Assembly: GCF_030010215.1 (NCBI RefSeq)
Contig: NZ_JASCRR010000004.1
Location: forward strand, 246,291-310,290
Direction: 5' to 3'
DNA length: 64,000 nt
Origin: Tianweitania sp. UT-5YL-CI-8
GTDB taxonomy: Bacteria; Pseudomonadota; Alphaproteobacteria; Rhizobiales; Rhizobiaceae
The position numbers and the translations under genes are program-made. The notes under the pieces are model-generated. The model was not told the origin of the DNA and ran no database searches. It saw only the letters and a list, made by a program, of their open reading frames with translations. The first letter of the stretch is position 1. Each line of letters starts with the position of its first letter. Below, one piece after another: positions 63,304-64,000 of this stretch.

Positions 63304-63789
63304 TCATTTCTGTTTCTTCTCGCCCAAAACGGCGGTTCCGAGTTTCTCCAGGGACGCTTTGAGGCCTTCATCCTCGATGCCGCTGACCGCACCCGACAGT
63401 CTGGATTTCTCCGCTTCCGTCAGCACGCGCGGCCTTGGCTTGACCTGCTCGCCGATCCTGACCACCGGCTTCTGGACGATCTTGATACGACCGATTGCGT
63501 TGAAGCCCAGGAAAGCGTTGACACGGGAAATCACCTCTCCGGTCTCATGCTGCAAATGAAGTGCTGCAGAACCCTCGCAGGCGATGATGAGCGTGGCGGG
63601 CTCGAACGGGTCGTTCTCGCGCAGGCGGCGGGGCCAGACGATCTTTTCCGGCCGTGTGCGTTCCGCCAAACGGGCGCCGGCGATCTCTTCCCAGGACTGC
63701 ACCAGCCCAAGCGAAATCCCTGCCCGCTTGCGCAGCAGCGGGTCGAGGATCGATTCCGAGATTTCGGATATCTGCCGGGGATATTTCAT
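63304..63789 (-). CDS. DUF721 / DciA-like protein
   Basis: A 161-residue protein of the DUF721 family, to which DciA, the ancestral loader of the replicative helicase DnaB, belongs. The N-terminal half shows the family pattern: WEEIAGARLAERTRPEKIVW, then LIIACEGSAALHLQHETGEVI and INAFLGF-like VNAFLGFNAIGRIKIV; the C-terminal tail is charged. The start is taken at ATG 63789 (MKYPRQISEI) because the upstream extension to 63894 reads unlike the family. It is divergent from mutY. The DciA function is by homology only. Confidence 0.78.
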   Translation of the reverse strand: MKYPRQISEISESILDPLLRKRAGISLGLVQSWEEIAGARLAERTRPEKIVWPRRLRENDPFEPATLIIACEGSAALHLQHETGEVISRVNAFLGFNAIGRIKIVQKPVVRIGEQVKPRPRVLTEAEKSRLSGAVSGIEDEGLKASLEKLGTAVLGEKKQK

Positions 63790-63894
63790 GATTTCATTTT
63801 GGCACCTGCCTGCCGGAACATGCCTGTTGGTTTTTGGCGCCGGTGCGCTTACTTGCACCGGGACCATTCCAAAGCCAAGGCACAAACCGATCAC

Positions 63895-64000
63895 ATGAGC
63901 CTAGCAACCATCGCCACGTCGGAAAAGCTGCTTGCTTGGTACGACGTCCATCACCGGGAATTGCCCTGGCGTATCCCGCCGCGCGACATCGCCAAGGGCA
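63895..64000 (+). CDS. mutY: A/G-specific adenine glycosylase MutY (partial)
   Basis: The first 35 residues of a gene that continues beyond the right edge. The visible sequence contains LLAWYDVHHRELPWR, the well-known start of MutY, which removes adenine mispaired with 8-oxoguanine. The start ATG at 63895 has no strong ribosome site. Divergent mutY / DUF721 with the DsbA-like gene and smc behind is a familiar rhizobial order. Confidence 0.85.
   Translation, partial: MSLATIATSEKLLAWYDVHHRELPWRIPPRDIAKG

Noticed and set aside
1-64000. Insertion sequences, riboswitches, rRNA or CRISPR arrays
   Set aside because: No transposase, no terminal repeats with target duplication, no recognisable riboswitch leader and no rRNA segment were seen; only one tRNA was found.

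Overview
The window reads as the chromosome of an alphaproteobacterium of the order Rhizobiales (Rhizobium/Mesorhizobium/Phyllobacteriaceae type). Grounds: an frcBCA fructose importer with a divergent ROK regulator and an frcK-like kinase; a fused cysNC; a 328-residue GalE/ExoB; ppdK; the block mutY-DUF721-dsbA-like-smc; a long GC-rich intergenic palindromic repeat of rhizobial type; and high G+C with dense long antisense open frames. The species cannot be fixed from the sequence alone.

Layout. 1-5305: fructose uptake and phosphorylation (frcA partial, frcC, frcB on the minus strand; frcR, a FucU/RbsD-type mutarotase and frcK on the plus strand) around one divergent operator. 5545-16824: a DegT aminotransferase, the sulfate-activation genes cysD-cysNC-cysQ, an O-antigen ligase/polymerase-like protein, a small phosphoglycosyl transferase, a CapD-type dehydratase, galE and a family 2 glycosyltransferase. 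16887-24050: housekeeping genes (metallo-hydrolase, DUF1499 protein, acyl-CoA ligase, an unknown acidic protein, ppdK). 24396-30753: a tail-fibre-like DUF2793 protein, an ABC-2 polysaccharide exporter (wzm/wzt), UDP-glucose dehydrogenase, a lipoprotein and a nitroreductase-like protein. 30908-31483: an AT-richer orphan gene resembling the type VI secretion immunity protein Tdi1. 31691-52338: a large minus-strand surface-polysaccharide block, comprising an LPG-synthase-TM-like membrane protein, a pyruvyl transferase family protein, a GT2, a 1993-residue five-module glycosyltransferase, a 1143-residue methyltransferase/coiled-coil protein, two further glycosyltransferases and the dTDP-L-rhamnose genes rfbABCD. 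53679-58926: tRNA-Gln, an RND efflux pair and its TetR regulator. 58930-64000: smc, a DsbA-like lipoprotein, a DUF721/DciA-like gene and the start of mutY.

How it works together. Most of the centre makes and exports a surface glycan. GalE, Ugd, CapD, DegT and RfbABCD supply nucleotide sugars; the small phosphoglycosyl transferase would start the chain on undecaprenyl phosphate; the glycosyltransferases extend it; Wzm/Wzt would export it; and the WaaL-like protein could ligate or polymerise it.

The most interesting system is the tandem pair at 35146-44860. One protein is a methyltransferase followed by about 790 residues of predicted coiled coil, containing 70- and 56-residue repeats that are all whole numbers of heptads. 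It ends in a DWYL/YPDV-type module. The neighbouring giant polymerase begins with four copies of the same module. Together with an ABC exporter this resembles the WbdD/WbdA chain-terminator and molecular-ruler logic of Escherichia coli O9a, but with a different domain set. The functional claim is inference; the repeats and the shared module are directly visible. Several exact palindromes upstream of or between genes are also reported as candidate operators or mRNA hairpins.
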